DNA from: Streptomyces griseoluteus
GTDB lineage: Bacteria > Actinomycetota > Actinomycetes > Streptomycetales > Streptomycetaceae
Length of the DNA stretch: 64,000 nucleotides
Assembly (NCBI RefSeq): GCF_004784465.1
Contig: NZ_SRRU01000015.1
Location: 36,116-100,115 of the forward strand
Reading direction: 5' to 3'
The position numbers and the translations under genes were made by a program. Below are positions 8,781 through 17,645 of the stretch, one piece after another; position 1 is the first letter of the stretch, and the number at the start of each line of letters is the position of its first letter. The notes under the pieces are model-generated. The model saw only the letters and a list, made by a program, of their open reading frames with translations, was not told where the DNA came from and made no database searches.

Positions 8781-11564
8781 TTACATGTGAGGGTGTGCGG
8801 TGGGCATCGGGCTGAGGAAGGTGGTCGGGGCCTTGCGCAGCCGGGCGAGATCCTGGCCGACGTCCGGACCAGAGGCGCCGCCCGTCCTGACAGCCTTACG
8901 GAAGGCGTCGCTCGTGCCCGTGCCGGAGGCGCCGGAATTGCCGCCCCCGGTGGTCGGCGGGGCCGGGACGGAGACCGTGTCGGACCGCGCCGACTCCATC
9001 TGCCCGTTGACCGCCGTCACCGCGAACTCGAAGTTCCAGTTGCCGGGGAAGAGGAAGGCTATGCCCCGCTCGGGGGTGTCCGAGATGGTCTCGTCGGACA
9101 GCCAGGGGCCGTTCGTCGTGCGGTTGCGGTACCAGACGCGGTATCCGGCCGCCTGCTGGGAACCGTTCCAGTCGAGCTGGACTGTCGTGGCGTCCACGGA
9201 CTTGATGTGCAGGTCCGTGGGGACTGGCGGAGTGCGGGCGCCGATGGTGACGGGCCGGGCAATGGTGGGCATGCCGCCGCCCACCGAGTTCCAGGTGGCC
9301 ACCGCGACCAGGTAGTGATGGCCCGACGTCAGCCCGGAGATGTGCGCCGAGGTGCCGCGCACCGCCGTGCTCTGCAGGACGGCGCCCGGCGCGTCCTTGT
9401 CCCAGGTGATGATCTCGTAGCGGTCCACGCTGTCGCTGTACGGCCCCGTCGCGGGCTCCCAGGAGAGGTCCACGCCGTCCATGGTGGGGTTGGTGAGGAT
9501 ATGCGTGGGTGCCGCGGTGGTGTGGGGGTGTGCAGTGGCCCGGACGACCGGGGACCACGCGGAGGTGCCGTCGCCCGCGTCGTCGACACGGACGGAGTAC
9601 TCCCAGTCCCAGCCGTCCTGGGTCCAGGTCGTGTCGTAGCGGTTCGCCTGGACCGGTGTCTCGGTCCAGGCGGTGGCACCCACCAGCCGGGAGCGGACCG
9701 TGTAGCCGCGCGCGCCGTAGACCCGGTCCCAGGTCACCGTGACACCCAGGTCGCTGGAGACGGCCCGGACGTTCGCCGGGACGCCCAGCGGGCGATCGGG
9801 GACCGTGGGGGGGACGTCGGGGACGGTCTGGCCGATGCCGCACCGGTCGTGGAGGGTGGTCTCGAAGGCGTGGGCGATCTGGAACTCGCCGACCGCGTTG
9901 GGGTGCAGTCCGTCGTAGCCGGAGGGGCAGGCGTCGCGGGCACAGGTGTAGTTGCCCGACCAGTTCACGAGCTCGACCGGCGATACGGGGGTGTTCCACT
10001 GCGGGACGGCCTGGCGCAGCATCAGGTCGTAGGCGGTGGTGCTGAGCGGCAGGTCGTCCCGGCCGCCGATGTAGGTGCGCTGGGGGACGTCCGCGACGGC
10101 GAACTTCACGTCGGGACGGGCGGCACGTGCCTCGTCCACAAACGTCTTCATGCTGTCGAGCGTTTCCTGCGGGCCGCTGACGAACCAGCCCAGGTCGTTG
10201 AAGCCGAGGCCGACGAGGATCACGTCCGGGTTGTACTGCGCCACCATGCCCCGGATCAGTTTCTTGTCCTGCATGGCCTGACGGCCCCAGACTCCGAAGT
10301 GGTCGCTGTCGAAGGCGGGGTCGACGCCGGCCGCGTAGCCGCCGGAGGTGTCCGGGTCGTCCAGCGAGGCGCCGGGAGTCTCGCCTTGCAGAGCGGGCCG
10401 CGCCGGGGGCTGGGGCCTGGCCTGTGCCTTGGTCCCCTTGTACGGGCCGACGAAGTCGACGTCGATGCGCTGGTCGCGGAACCACTTCCACAGGCGGTAG
10501 CGCCAGGTCCAGTCGCCCTCGTACCCCTGTGTCATGGAGTCGCCGACGACCATGACGCGCAGGGGTGCGCCGTTTCCTCCGACACCACGCTGGAGCTCGT
10601 TCAGGCGGCGCAGCAGGGCCGGCACCATCTCGTTCAGGCGGTCGCTTATGTACGTCAAGGGGTTGCCGAGGTTGCCGATCTTGGCGGCGAAGGCGCGCAG
10701 GCTGAGTTGGAGCCTGGTGACGAAGGCCCCGGCGGCGTCGCCGGCCCACTTGACCATGTAGCCCGAAGCGGCACCCGACACCGCGCCCCAGAAGGCCGCG
10801 CCGAGCAGGGCGCCCCAGGTGTCGGGGTCTCCGAAGGACACGTTGTCGAAGGCCGCGTTCATCGCTTCGGTGACGAACCCGCCGGTCGCGCCTCCCACGC
10901 CCAGGCAGACGGGGGCGGCGAGCGCGGCCCCGGGAGCCGTCAGGGCGAGGCATATGGCGCTCGCCCCGATGCTCACGGCCCAGCCGACCCCGTTCGCGAT
11001 GAACTTCTGCCACCATGTGGCGCTCGTGCCGACCTCTGCCGTCGGCAGGACGAGAACGATGCTGTCGCCCGTGGCCGTGATCCGGCCGTCGTAGTCACCG
11101 GCATCGGTCGCGGGGTAAAGCCCTACCGCGTTGTCCCGCGCGTAGTCGTAGAACGCCTGGGCGAGGGTGTGCCCGGTGTCCTGGTCGGCCTGGACTGCTG
11201 CGACTGCGTCCCGGGCCAGGGTGCGGGTCTCGTCGGGGCGCTCGGGCACGTTGTAGTCAAAGGCGACGACGAGGTCGCTGTCGCTGTGGGCGAGCGTGCG
11301 CAGTGAACCCGCGTTTCCGGCGCAGCCCATGCGGATGCTGATGGCCGGGGCGTCGGCCGGGGCCTCGAACGAGGTGGCGTGCGTCGCGCACGCCACGCCG
11401 GAGTACTGTTCCCTCGCAGCGGCTGCCGCCGCGGGATCCGCGCTGAGCGCGGAACCGGTCACCACCATGGCCAGAGTGAGCAGCAGTACAACCAGGTGAT
11501 CGGCGAGAGCACGGCGCGGGCCGACCCCGCGTCGCGCTCTCCCTGATCTGTGTAACGCACGCAT
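8781..11564 (-). CDS. Secreted SGNH/GDSL hydrolase with three fibronectin III domains
   Basis: A 927-residue exported protein. The ATG at 11564 is preceded by GGAAGGAAA and begins a basic then hydrophobic signal peptide (LADHLVVLLLTLAMVV, about residues 24-39) ending near ADPAAAAAA. After a 300-residue N-terminal region with Gly/Ala-rich hydrophobic stretches comes an SGNH hydrolase: nucleophile block VMVVGDSMTQG (about 345), GLGFNDLGW, and DGLHPNAVG near 555 with the catalytic His. Three FN3 repeats follow (about 590-680, 690-775, 780-875). The enzyme probably de-esterifies a polysaccharide or lipid outside the cell, with FN3 modules as spacers; the substrate is not inferable. Confidence 0.85.
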   Translation of the reverse strand: MRALHRSGRARRGVGPRRALADHLVVLLLTLAMVVTGSALSADPAAAAAAREQYSGVACATHATSFEAPADAPAISIRMGCAGNAGSLRTLAHSDSDLVVAFDYNVPERPDETRTLARDAVAAVQADQDTGHTLAQAFYDYARDNAVGLYPATDAGDYDGRITATGDSIVLVLPTAEVGTSATWWQKFIANGVGWAVSIGASAICLALTAPGAALAAPVCLGVGGATGGFVTEAMNAAFDNVSFGDPDTWGALLGAAFWGAVSGAASGYMVKWAGDAAGAFVTRLQLSLRAFAAKIGNLGNPLTYISDRLNEMVPALLRRLNELQRGVGGNGAPLRVMVVGDSMTQGYEGDWTWRYRLWKWFRDQRIDVDFVGPYKGTKAQARPQPPARPALQGETPGASLDDPDTSGGYAAGVDPAFDSDHFGVWGRQAMQDKKLIRGMVAQYNPDVILVGLGFNDLGWFVSGPQETLDSMKTFVDEARAARPDVKFAVADVPQRTYIGGRDDLPLSTTAYDLMLRQAVPQWNTPVSPVELVNWSGNYTCARDACPSGYDGLHPNAVGEFQIAHAFETTLHDRCGIGQTVPDVPPTVPDRPLGVPANVRAVSSDLGVTVTWDRVYGARGYTVRSRLVGATAWTETPVQANRYDTTWTQDGWDWEYSVRVDDAGDGTSAWSPVVRATAHPHTTAAPTHILTNPTMDGVDLSWEPATGPYSDSVDRYEIITWDKDAPGAVLQSTAVRGTSAHISGLTSGHHYLVAVATWNSVGGGMPTIARPVTIGARTPPVPTDLHIKSVDATTVQLDWNGSQQAAGYRVWYRNRTTNGPWLSDETISDTPERGIAFLFPGNWNFEFAVTAVNGQMESARSDTVSVPAPPTTGGGNSGASGTGTSDAFRKAVRTGGASGPDVGQDLARLRKAPTTFLSPMPTAHPHM

Positions 11565-12202
11565 CGTGAACCGTGTTTCCTTCCGGGTCGTCAAGAGGTA
11601 GCGCCGCCGGGGCAACCGCATGGCGGAGGCGCACAACGGGGCACACCTTGCGCGCATGGCCGGCCCCCAGGGGAGAGTCCCCAGGCTCCTTCGGGGCCAC
11701 CAGTCTTCGCACGCACCCGCCCTGCGCCGCAGTGCAGAGAATGCACCGGCTGGCTTTGTGATCATCATCGCTCCTCGGAGCGGGCGCTGGAACGCTCTTA
11801 CGTGAAGAAGGCACAAGCGCTGTCAGCGCTGAGCTGCGACCAGACCTCAACAGGCCACCAACGCGCAGAACAACTGGGACGTCAACACGCAGAAGACCAT
11901 CCCCTCCGCCGGCAGCGGGGGCTCGCCCCGACGCCTTACAGACCCTGGGCCTCCCCCGCCCACCCTGTCCCTGACCCGCGGTGCCAAGTAGCGGGACGCT
12001 CATGCGCTGGTCTGCGTGTGCCGTCGCTCCTCGCACTCCTCCCAGAGGACCTCGTAATTGATGCCGTGGTTGGCACTGGCGCCGGAACATGCACGTGTCG
12101 CGGTGCCGCGAGCACGGTCCCTTGCCGGCGGCGCCGAAGCGGCAGCCGGGGACGGTGCAGTGTGCGAGCTCGCCCCGGCCCCGGAGCGGAGGGGTCGGCT
12201 AG
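11565..12202. other. Intergenic region, no intact gene
   Basis: Upstream of the SGNH gene. It contains that gene's leader and, on the minus strand at about 12003-12070, a short protein-like end (INYEVLWEECEERR then stop) that may be a relic of an unrecognised gene. Nothing else supports coding. Confidence 0.4.
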
Positions 12203-12514
12203 GTCGGCTCCCGCAACTCCTCCAACTGCCGCCGCCTGGTGGAGGTCGCACTGGCGGCCGACGCCTGGGACGCCCGCTTGGTCGACTGCGCCGAGGACGT
12301 AGACGACGCCTGGCTCATGGATGTGACCACCGTCGGCGTGACCTCGGGCGCCTCCGTTCCCGACATCCCCGTTCAGGACGTCCTGACATGGCGGGCACAG
12401 CACGGCTGGGATGACGTGCAGACGATCATCACAGCCACGGAGTCGATCGCGTTCTCCCCGTCCAAGGGACTCCGCCGGGACCTGCGCGCCGAGACGGGGC
12501 ACCGGGAAGAGTGA
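12203..12514 (+). pseudogene. ispH: 3' fragment of ispH (lytB)
   Basis: The frame reads VGSRNSSNCRRLVEVAL, then VTTVGVTSGASVP and a KGLRRDLRAE tail ending at a stop. These match the C-terminal third of 4-hydroxy-3-methylbut-2-enyl diphosphate reductase, the last enzyme of the MEP isoprenoid pathway. The preceding Cys-containing region is degenerate and an in-frame TAG lies at 12200-12202. The N-terminal iron-sulfur domain is absent, so the product cannot be functional. Streptomyces keeps a full ispH elsewhere; this is probably a decayed duplicate. Confidence 0.75.
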
Positions 12515-12648
12515 GCCACCCGCGGTGTCTCCCCTGCGGAACCGAGTTCGGTGGCCACCGCTACATCACCGGGAGTACCGGATACGACAGCCTCCCGTAT
12601 GCAAATGGTTCGGCTGGGATGCAACGGTCTTGACGGCTGTGCGTGGCG

Positions 12649-13047
12649 TCAGCGTGCGAGCTTTTCGATGGCCGCCGGAGTGACGGGTGTGAAGAAGTTG
12701 ACGAGGTTGCCGTCAGGGTCACGGAACAGCAGCGAACGGTTACCCCAGGGCATCGTGGTGGGCTTCGCGACGAAGTCAGTGACGAAGCCGTTCAGGTTGT
12801 TGTAAACCCTGTCCACGTCGTCGACGAGGAACTCGGTGATCACACTGTGGTTTTCCGCAGGGCGGGCAGAACCCGGGGCGAACAGCGGGACGGTGCGGGT
12901 GCCAGCGATCGCGAGGGTGGCGCCCGCGGTCCTGAGCTCGGCGAAATCTTCGGTGGCCCACATGGCGCGGGCCCCTGTGACTCGCTCGTAGAACTCGACG
13001 AGGCGCGCCACGTCGAGTGTGATGATGCGGATCGAGACGAAGTCCAT
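12649..13047 (-). CDS. VOC (glyoxalase/bleomycin-resistance fold) protein
   Basis: 132 residues from an ATG at 13047 with AAGGAG eight bases upstream. It is a single vicinal-oxygen-chelate module pair: an N-terminal DFVSIRIITLDVARLVEFYE, typical of the first beta-alpha unit, and a C-terminal LLFRDPDGNLVNFF with the usual acidic metal-site position. Such proteins are dioxygenases, isomerases, or antibiotic-sequestering proteins; which one is unclear. It diverges from a WYL regulator with a palindrome in the shared promoter, so that regulator probably controls it. Confidence 0.88.
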   Translation of the reverse strand: MDFVSIRIITLDVARLVEFYERVTGARAMWATEDFAELRTAGATLAIAGTRTVPLFAPGSARPAENHSVITEFLVDDVDRVYNNLNGFVTDFVAKPTTMPWGNRSLLFRDPDGNLVNFFTPVTPAAIEKLAR

Positions 13048-13095
13048 GGGAATCTCCTTGGCTGCGCTGGAGGCGTACACGCCGCAGGTTAGAAG

Positions 13096-13124
13096 GAATA
13101 GGGGACAGAATCGGTCCTCTATTC
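13096..13124. promoter_or_regulatory. 29-bp palindromic operator between divergent genes
   Basis: Arms GAATAGGGGAC and GTCCTCTATTC (10 of 11 paired) flank a 7-base centre. It lies 16 bases before the WYL regulator start and about 50 bases before the VOC gene start, a position suited to controlling both promoters. Probably bound by the WYL regulator itself. Confidence 0.65.
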
Positions 13125-13140
13125 ACGTTAGGGTGCGAAC

Positions 13141-14130
13141 ATGCCTCGACCCGCCGCCCGCGTGCTGACACTCCTGGAGCTGCTGCAGTCGGGCGGCACC
13201 CGGACTGTGGCCGAGCTCGCCGACCGTCTCGGCGTCGAAGGACGCACTGTGCGGCGGTATGTGGACCAGCTGATCGACCTGGACGTGCCGGTGGAGTCGG
13301 TGCGCGGCCGCTACGGCGGGTACCGGCTGGCTCCCGGGTACCGTTTGCCTCCGCTCATGCTCAGTGACGACGAGGCGCTGGCCGTGCTGCTCGGCCTGGT
13401 CGCCGGCCGCCGGGCAGGGCTGATGACGACCGAGCGCACGGCGAGCGAGACGGCATCGGCGAAGATCCGCCGGGTGCTGCCCAAGCACATCGCCCGTCGG
13501 CTCGACACACTCCTGGAAACTCTCGCCTTCACTGATGAGCCCGGCCAGTTCGACACCCCGGACACCGGAGTCCTGCTCACCATCGCCGACGCGGTGCGCC
13601 ACCGCCGACCGGTCTCGATCCGCTACACCGACCGCGACGGACGGCGCAGCGAACGCACACTGCACGCATACGGGATCGTTGCCCACGCGGGCCGGTGGTA
13701 CGTCACGGGCAACGACCCCCAGATCGGCGAGAACCGAACCTTCCGGCTCGATCGCATCGCGGACGCGCGGACCCTGCCCGGCTCATTCGAAGCGCCCGTG
13801 GCTCACGCTCCTGCACAGCGCGTGTTGTCAGGTTTCGCCACGGCCGGGTACCGGCATGAGGTGACCTTGCGGATCCACGGGACAGCCGATCAGATCCGCG
13901 CCCACCTTCCCGCCAGCGTCGCGAGCCTGCAGGAGGACGAGCCCGCGGCCCACGAGGACCGGACGACCAAGCGCTGGCTGCGCGTCGAGCTGCGGGCGGA
14001 GCGGCTCGACTGGTTGCCTCCGGTACTCGCGGCACTCGACCAGCCGTTCATCATCGAGCGCCCCGATGAACTCCGCGACCTCGTCATCGCGCTTGCCGAT
14101 CGCCTCACGTCCCACGCCCGCCGAGCCTGA
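13141..14130 (+). CDS. WYL-domain helix-turn-helix transcriptional regulator (YafY type)
   Basis: 329 residues. The N-terminal winged helix (about 1-60) contains TVAELADRLGVEGRTVRRYV, then the GRYGGYRLAPGYRLPPLMLS linker typical of YafY-like regulators, a WYL domain (about 140-210) with RTLHAYGIVAHAGRWYVTG, and a C-terminal WCX extension. WYL domains bind nucleic acids or small ligands. It starts 93 bases from the divergent VOC gene, with a palindrome between, so local regulation of that gene is the simplest reading. Confidence 0.92.
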   Translation: MPRPAARVLTLLELLQSGGTRTVAELADRLGVEGRTVRRYVDQLIDLDVPVESVRGRYGGYRLAPGYRLPPLMLSDDEALAVLLGLVAGRRAGLMTTERTASETASAKIRRVLPKHIARRLDTLLETLAFTDEPGQFDTPDTGVLLTIADAVRHRRPVSIRYTDRDGRRSERTLHAYGIVAHAGRWYVTGNDPQIGENRTFRLDRIADARTLPGSFEAPVAHAPAQRVLSGFATAGYRHEVTLRIHGTADQIRAHLPASVASLQEDEPAAHEDRTTKRWLRVELRAERLDWLPPVLAALDQPFIIERPDELRDLVIALADRLTSHARRA

Positions 14131-14188
14131 CAGTGAGGAACCAATGTCATGAGATGACACGGCTGATACTCCAGTGCGACTTCGTGAT

Positions 14189-15535
14189 CTATCCGCCGGT
14201 CTCGTCGGCTGACCGTCGTCGGTAGTGGCTGCGCCGGGCTGTTGCCTGGTGGCGTCTGCGCCAGTTTGACCAGTGCAGCATTCTGGCCGGGGACACAACT
14301 GCTGGGTTGAGGACCGCGGCGAACAGGTGGCGGATTTCCGGGACGGTCAGGGCGATCGGGTTGCTGCCGTGGGTGTAGTGAGGCGGTTCTGCCGGTCGGC
14401 TGGGAGCTGTGTCGGCGGTGACGGCAACGAGGAAGGCCAGCGCGAGCATCGCGAGTGTGACGTGCCGGTGCCAGCCGTTCCAGTGCCTCACCTGGTAGTG
14501 ATCCAGGCCGACTTGGCCCTTGGCGGCCTGGAAGCACTCTTCGACGCTCCAGCGGCTGCCGGCCACGCGGACGAGCTCGGCCAGGGGTACCGCAGTGGGT
14601 GACCAGCACAGGTAGAAGGCGAGTTCCCTCGTGGTGGGGTTGCGGCGGATCAGCAGGTGGCGGTGGCTGTTGCCGATGCCGATCCAGGCCCAGTCGTAGT
14701 AGCGCAGGCCCTATACCCCGGCTCCGGCGCTTTGCCGGTGCCAGGCGGCTTCGGGCAGGCGACCGGCGACCGTGTCCGCGCGGACCGGGGTGCGACCGGA
14801 GTTGATCCGGACCCGGACGGAGCAGGCGACGGCCAGGACATAGCCCGTCCCGCGTGCCTCCAGGGCGGCACGAAACTGCGGGTCCTGCCCGTATGCTTCG
14901 TCGCCGGTCACCCACGGTGCCTCCACCCCGGCGTCCAGTGCGGCGGCGATCATCTCCCAGGCCAGGCGGGGCTTGGTCGCGAACTGCACATCGCCAGGCA
15001 CTCCGGCCGCGTCCCGGCGCTCGGCATCACAGCACCAGGAATGCTCAGGCAGGTAGAGCCGACGGTCGATCAGTGCCTGCCCCCGGCTGGTGGCGTAGGC
15101 GAGGAAGACACCGACCTGGCTGTTCTCGATGCGTCCCGCGGTGCCGGTGTACTGCCGCTGCACGCCCGCCGAGGACCGGCCCTTCTTCACGAAACCGGTC
15201 TCGTCGACGATCAGTACTCCACCATCGGTGCCGAGGCGCTCGACGGCGTAGGGGCGGACCTCGTCGCGGACGGCATCGGCGTCCCAGCGGGCGGTTCGCA
15301 GCAGACGCTGCATCGGCCCGGGACGGGCGTGACCGGCCTGTTCGGCCAGCCGCCAGCAGTTCTTGCGCTCGACGCCGGACAGCAGCCCGAGCAGGTACGC
15401 GCGGGCGGTTGCTCTCGGTTCCACCCGACGGAACCGGCCAGCGATTCGTGCCATGGCCTGGTCGAACATCGAGAGCCACCGGGCAGGGTCTACGCTATGG
15501 CCTGCGGCCACCGCACGATCTTCAGGAGTCCACAC
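14189..15535 (-). pseudogene. IS701-family transposase interrupted by one amber codon
   Basis: The frame from 15535 to 14189 encodes an IS701-type DDE transposase of about 449 residues: VDETGFVKKG holds a catalytic Asp and TGDEAYG the second; SRWSVEECFQAAKGQVGLDH carries the Glu. At 14711-14713 a TAG splits it, followed in the same frame by GLRYYDWAWIG. One base change (AAG to TAG) would explain it. The element ends are probably near 14167 and 15560, since ATGATCACG and CGTGATC sequences flank the gene, but clean inverted repeats were not resolved. Parts of sister copies lie at 47605-47847 and 49838-50077. Confidence 0.85.
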
Positions 15536-15617
15536 AACCCCCGATGATCACGCAGTGGCCGTTCCTGTTCTTCGACGCACCCGGCACAAGATCGCGGAGT
15601 ATGGACAAGAGAGACTT

Positions 15618-15943
15618 ATGACCGACTGGGCAGACGCCATCAGCCGCATGGTCGCAGCGCAACGCCAGGTTCACGAGATCGATCGGGAGCATCTTTGGCG
15701 CCACGAGCAGCCGGCTCCTCCGGCGAGCCGAGAGCTGCTCGGGCTGGTGGAAGCGCGGCCACGCCGATGGTTGGCCTGCCTTTATGCAGGACGTGGACCT
15801 CTTCGGTACGTCGGACCTCTTGGGGGAACCGTTCGACGAAGCGGTCCAGTTGCTGTCCGTCACCGCGTAGGCTGGCAGACGTCGCCCGTGCTCTGCCCGA
15901 CCACCAGGTCGGCGACCTCCTCCAAGCGCTGTCCACCGACTGA
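15618..15943 (+). pseudogene. Frameshifted small gene of unknown function
   Basis: From ATG 15618 the frame gives MTDWADAISRMVAAQRQVHE; a second frame carries AFMQDVDLFGTSDLLGEPF, and a third RLADVARALPDHQVGDLLQ before a stop. Read together they form one plausible protein of about 105 residues broken by at least two indels. The family is not recognised. It begins directly next to the 5' end of the IS701 element, whose insertion may have started its decay. Confidence 0.4.
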
Positions 15944-16191
15944 ACCGGCTACCGCCAGAGCCGGCCCGGCGGGCCGGTTCCTGCGCCGTCGCCCCACCCG
16001 GCACGTTGCTAGGGAGCGCCCGGCGACGCACCGCCCTCGCTGAGGTTCGGCATTGGATTGCTTGTCCCCCTTGCCGCCCCCGTAATGCCGATCTCAGCCC
16101 GTTCCAGTCGGCCACCTCTCCCCCTCTCTCCACGCGCGCTGAGAGGAGGCCCGGCCGAGCAAGTGCACCAGACGCGCCATAGTCTTCGGCC

Positions 16192-16833
16192 ATGACCGAG
16201 ATTTCGAGGCCCACGCCCCACGACGCCTTGGAACTGCTCATGGCCGGCAACCAGCGCTTTGTCGCTGGCGCCTCCGAGCACCCCAACCAGGACGCCGCCC
16301 GCCGCACCGAGACCGCACCGTCCCAGCAGCCATTCGCCGTGTTGTTCGGATGCTCCGACTCCCGGCTGGCAGCTGAGATCATCTTCGACCGCGGTCTGGG
16401 CGACCTGTTCGTGGTCCGCACTGCCGGCCACGTCGCCGGGACGGAAGTGCTCGGGTCCATCGAGTTCGGCGCGGCAGTCCTCAATGCCCCGCTGGTCGTC
16501 GTTCTGGGCCACGACTCGTGCGGCGCTGTCGCCGCCGCCTGTTCCGCCCTGGAGAGCGGGCAGACGCCGGGCGGCTTCGTCCGGGACGTTGTCGAGCGGG
16601 TGACTCCCAGCGTGTTGGCAGCCCGCGCCGCCGGACGCGAGAGTGCCGAGGAGATCCTGGCCGAGCACATCGAGCACACCGTGGACCTGCTGCTGGAACG
16701 CTCCCGCGTTCTGGCCGACCGGGTCGCCGAAGGCCGCCTCGGCGTGGTGGGCCTGTCCTACCGCCTGGCGGACGGCAGCGCTCAGCTCGTCGCCGCCCGC
16801 GGCCTTCACGTCGCGGGTGACACCGCGTCCTGA
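16192..16833 (+). CDS. Beta-class carbonic anhydrase
   Basis: A 213-residue zinc enzyme that interconverts CO2 and bicarbonate. The zinc site and catalytic dyad are clear: GCSDSR (Cys and Asp-Arg pair, about residues 51-56) and GHDSCGAV (His and Cys, about 105-112), with RTAGHV between. Length is normal for the class. No strong Shine-Dalgarno is visible before the ATG. It stands alone, about 370 bases from the next gene upstream. Confidence 0.93.
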   Translation: MTEISRPTPHDALELLMAGNQRFVAGASEHPNQDAARRTETAPSQQPFAVLFGCSDSRLAAEIIFDRGLGDLFVVRTAGHVAGTEVLGSIEFGAAVLNAPLVVVLGHDSCGAVAAACSALESGQTPGGFVRDVVERVTPSVLAARAAGRESAEEILAEHIEHTVDLLLERSRVLADRVAEGRLGVVGLSYRLADGSAQLVAARGLHVAGDTAS

Positions 16834-17273
16834 CGCCCACCCAGGTGGCTTGTCTCGGGAGGTGCTACCCGTCCCGCTGGCGGGAGCGCTCGCTCCCGTC
16901 CACACAGAGACACGGGGGCGCCCTTACGCCAGCCATTGAAGGCAGGCCAGGCGGGTCCGAGCACGAACGGTCACCCACATGGCACCGACAAGGGCGCCAA
17001 GGGCGGAGGAGTGCCTCCGGCACAGCAGCCGGGCCATCCCTGAGCCTCCTTCGACGTCCCTGCTCAACTGCCCCCTAGGGGGCAGTCGGTGTGTCCGGGA
17101 GCTGAGAGGACGGGCGGTCGGCCAAGGGGGCAGGCGGCACCACCGGCCGCGGATAGGCGAGGGGCGACGCTGAGCGGCCGATGAGGGCGGCGAGCGAGCA
17201 GCTAGTCGGGGCGGAGTAGAGGCTTCTTGACGTCCCATGGGGTGGCCGAGATACGCGCAAAAAGGGGCCGCGG
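16834..17273. other. Intergenic region between converging genes
   Basis: No coding signal in 440 bases. A hairpin at 16881-16898 (CGGGAGCG paired with CGCTCCCG) lies about 50 bases after the carbonic anhydrase stop and may act as a terminator. Confidence 0.5.
16881..16898 (+). terminator. Short GC hairpin after carbonic anhydrase
   Basis: Eight perfect base pairs with a two-base centre; the real loop would open to six bases. No U-tract follows, as is common in Streptomyces. Confidence 0.35.
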
Positions 17274-17645
17274 TCACTCGGTGGGCGGGGTGCCGGAGGC
17301 GGGGTGTGTCTGCCAGGCTTCGGCCAGGCTGCCGTGGATGGTGAATACGCTGTCGGCGCCGGTGATGCGGAGCATGCGCATCATCTGCGGGGGCGGTGCG
17401 GCCAGGATGAGCTCGCCGCCGGAGTGCTGAGCGCGGCGGCGCAGGCGGATGAGGGTGTTGAGGCCGGAGGAGTCGCAGAAGGTGACGCCGGTCAGATCCA
17501 GGATCACGGTGGGGTGGTGGTTGAGGGCCTCGTCCACGGTCTGCTCCAGGACGGAGGCGTTGGCCAGGTCGACAGGCCCGGTCACAGTGAGTGCAGTGGC
17601 TTGGCTGCGGGTGTCGGCCGTGTCGATGCGCAGGAGGGAGTTCAT
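17274..17645 (-). CDS. STAS-domain anti-sigma factor antagonist
   Basis: 123 residues, the SpoIIAA/RsbV fold. The phosphorylation loop FCDSSGLNTLIRL lies near residue 57 with both serines present, so it can be switched by a serine kinase. The ATG at 17643-17645 overlaps the stop of the upstream PP2C gene (TGATG), which signals translational coupling. The PP2C phosphatase probably dephosphorylates this protein so that it can sequester an anti-sigma kinase; no such kinase is in the window. Confidence 0.92.
   Translation of the reverse strand: MNSLLRIDTADTRSQATALTVTGPVDLANASVLEQTVDEALNHHPTVILDLTGVTFCDSSGLNTLIRLRRRAQHSGGELILAAPPPQMMRMLRITGADSVFTIHGSLAEAWQTHPASGTPPTE

Noticed and set aside
8616..11306. 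896-residue plus-strand ORF
   Set aside because: It is the antisense shadow of the SGNH hydrolase gene, which has a signal peptide, catalytic motifs and FN3 domains.
14711..14713. Programmed read-through or recoding of the IS701 TAG
   Set aside because: No recoding signal was recognised around it; a point mutation is the simpler explanation.
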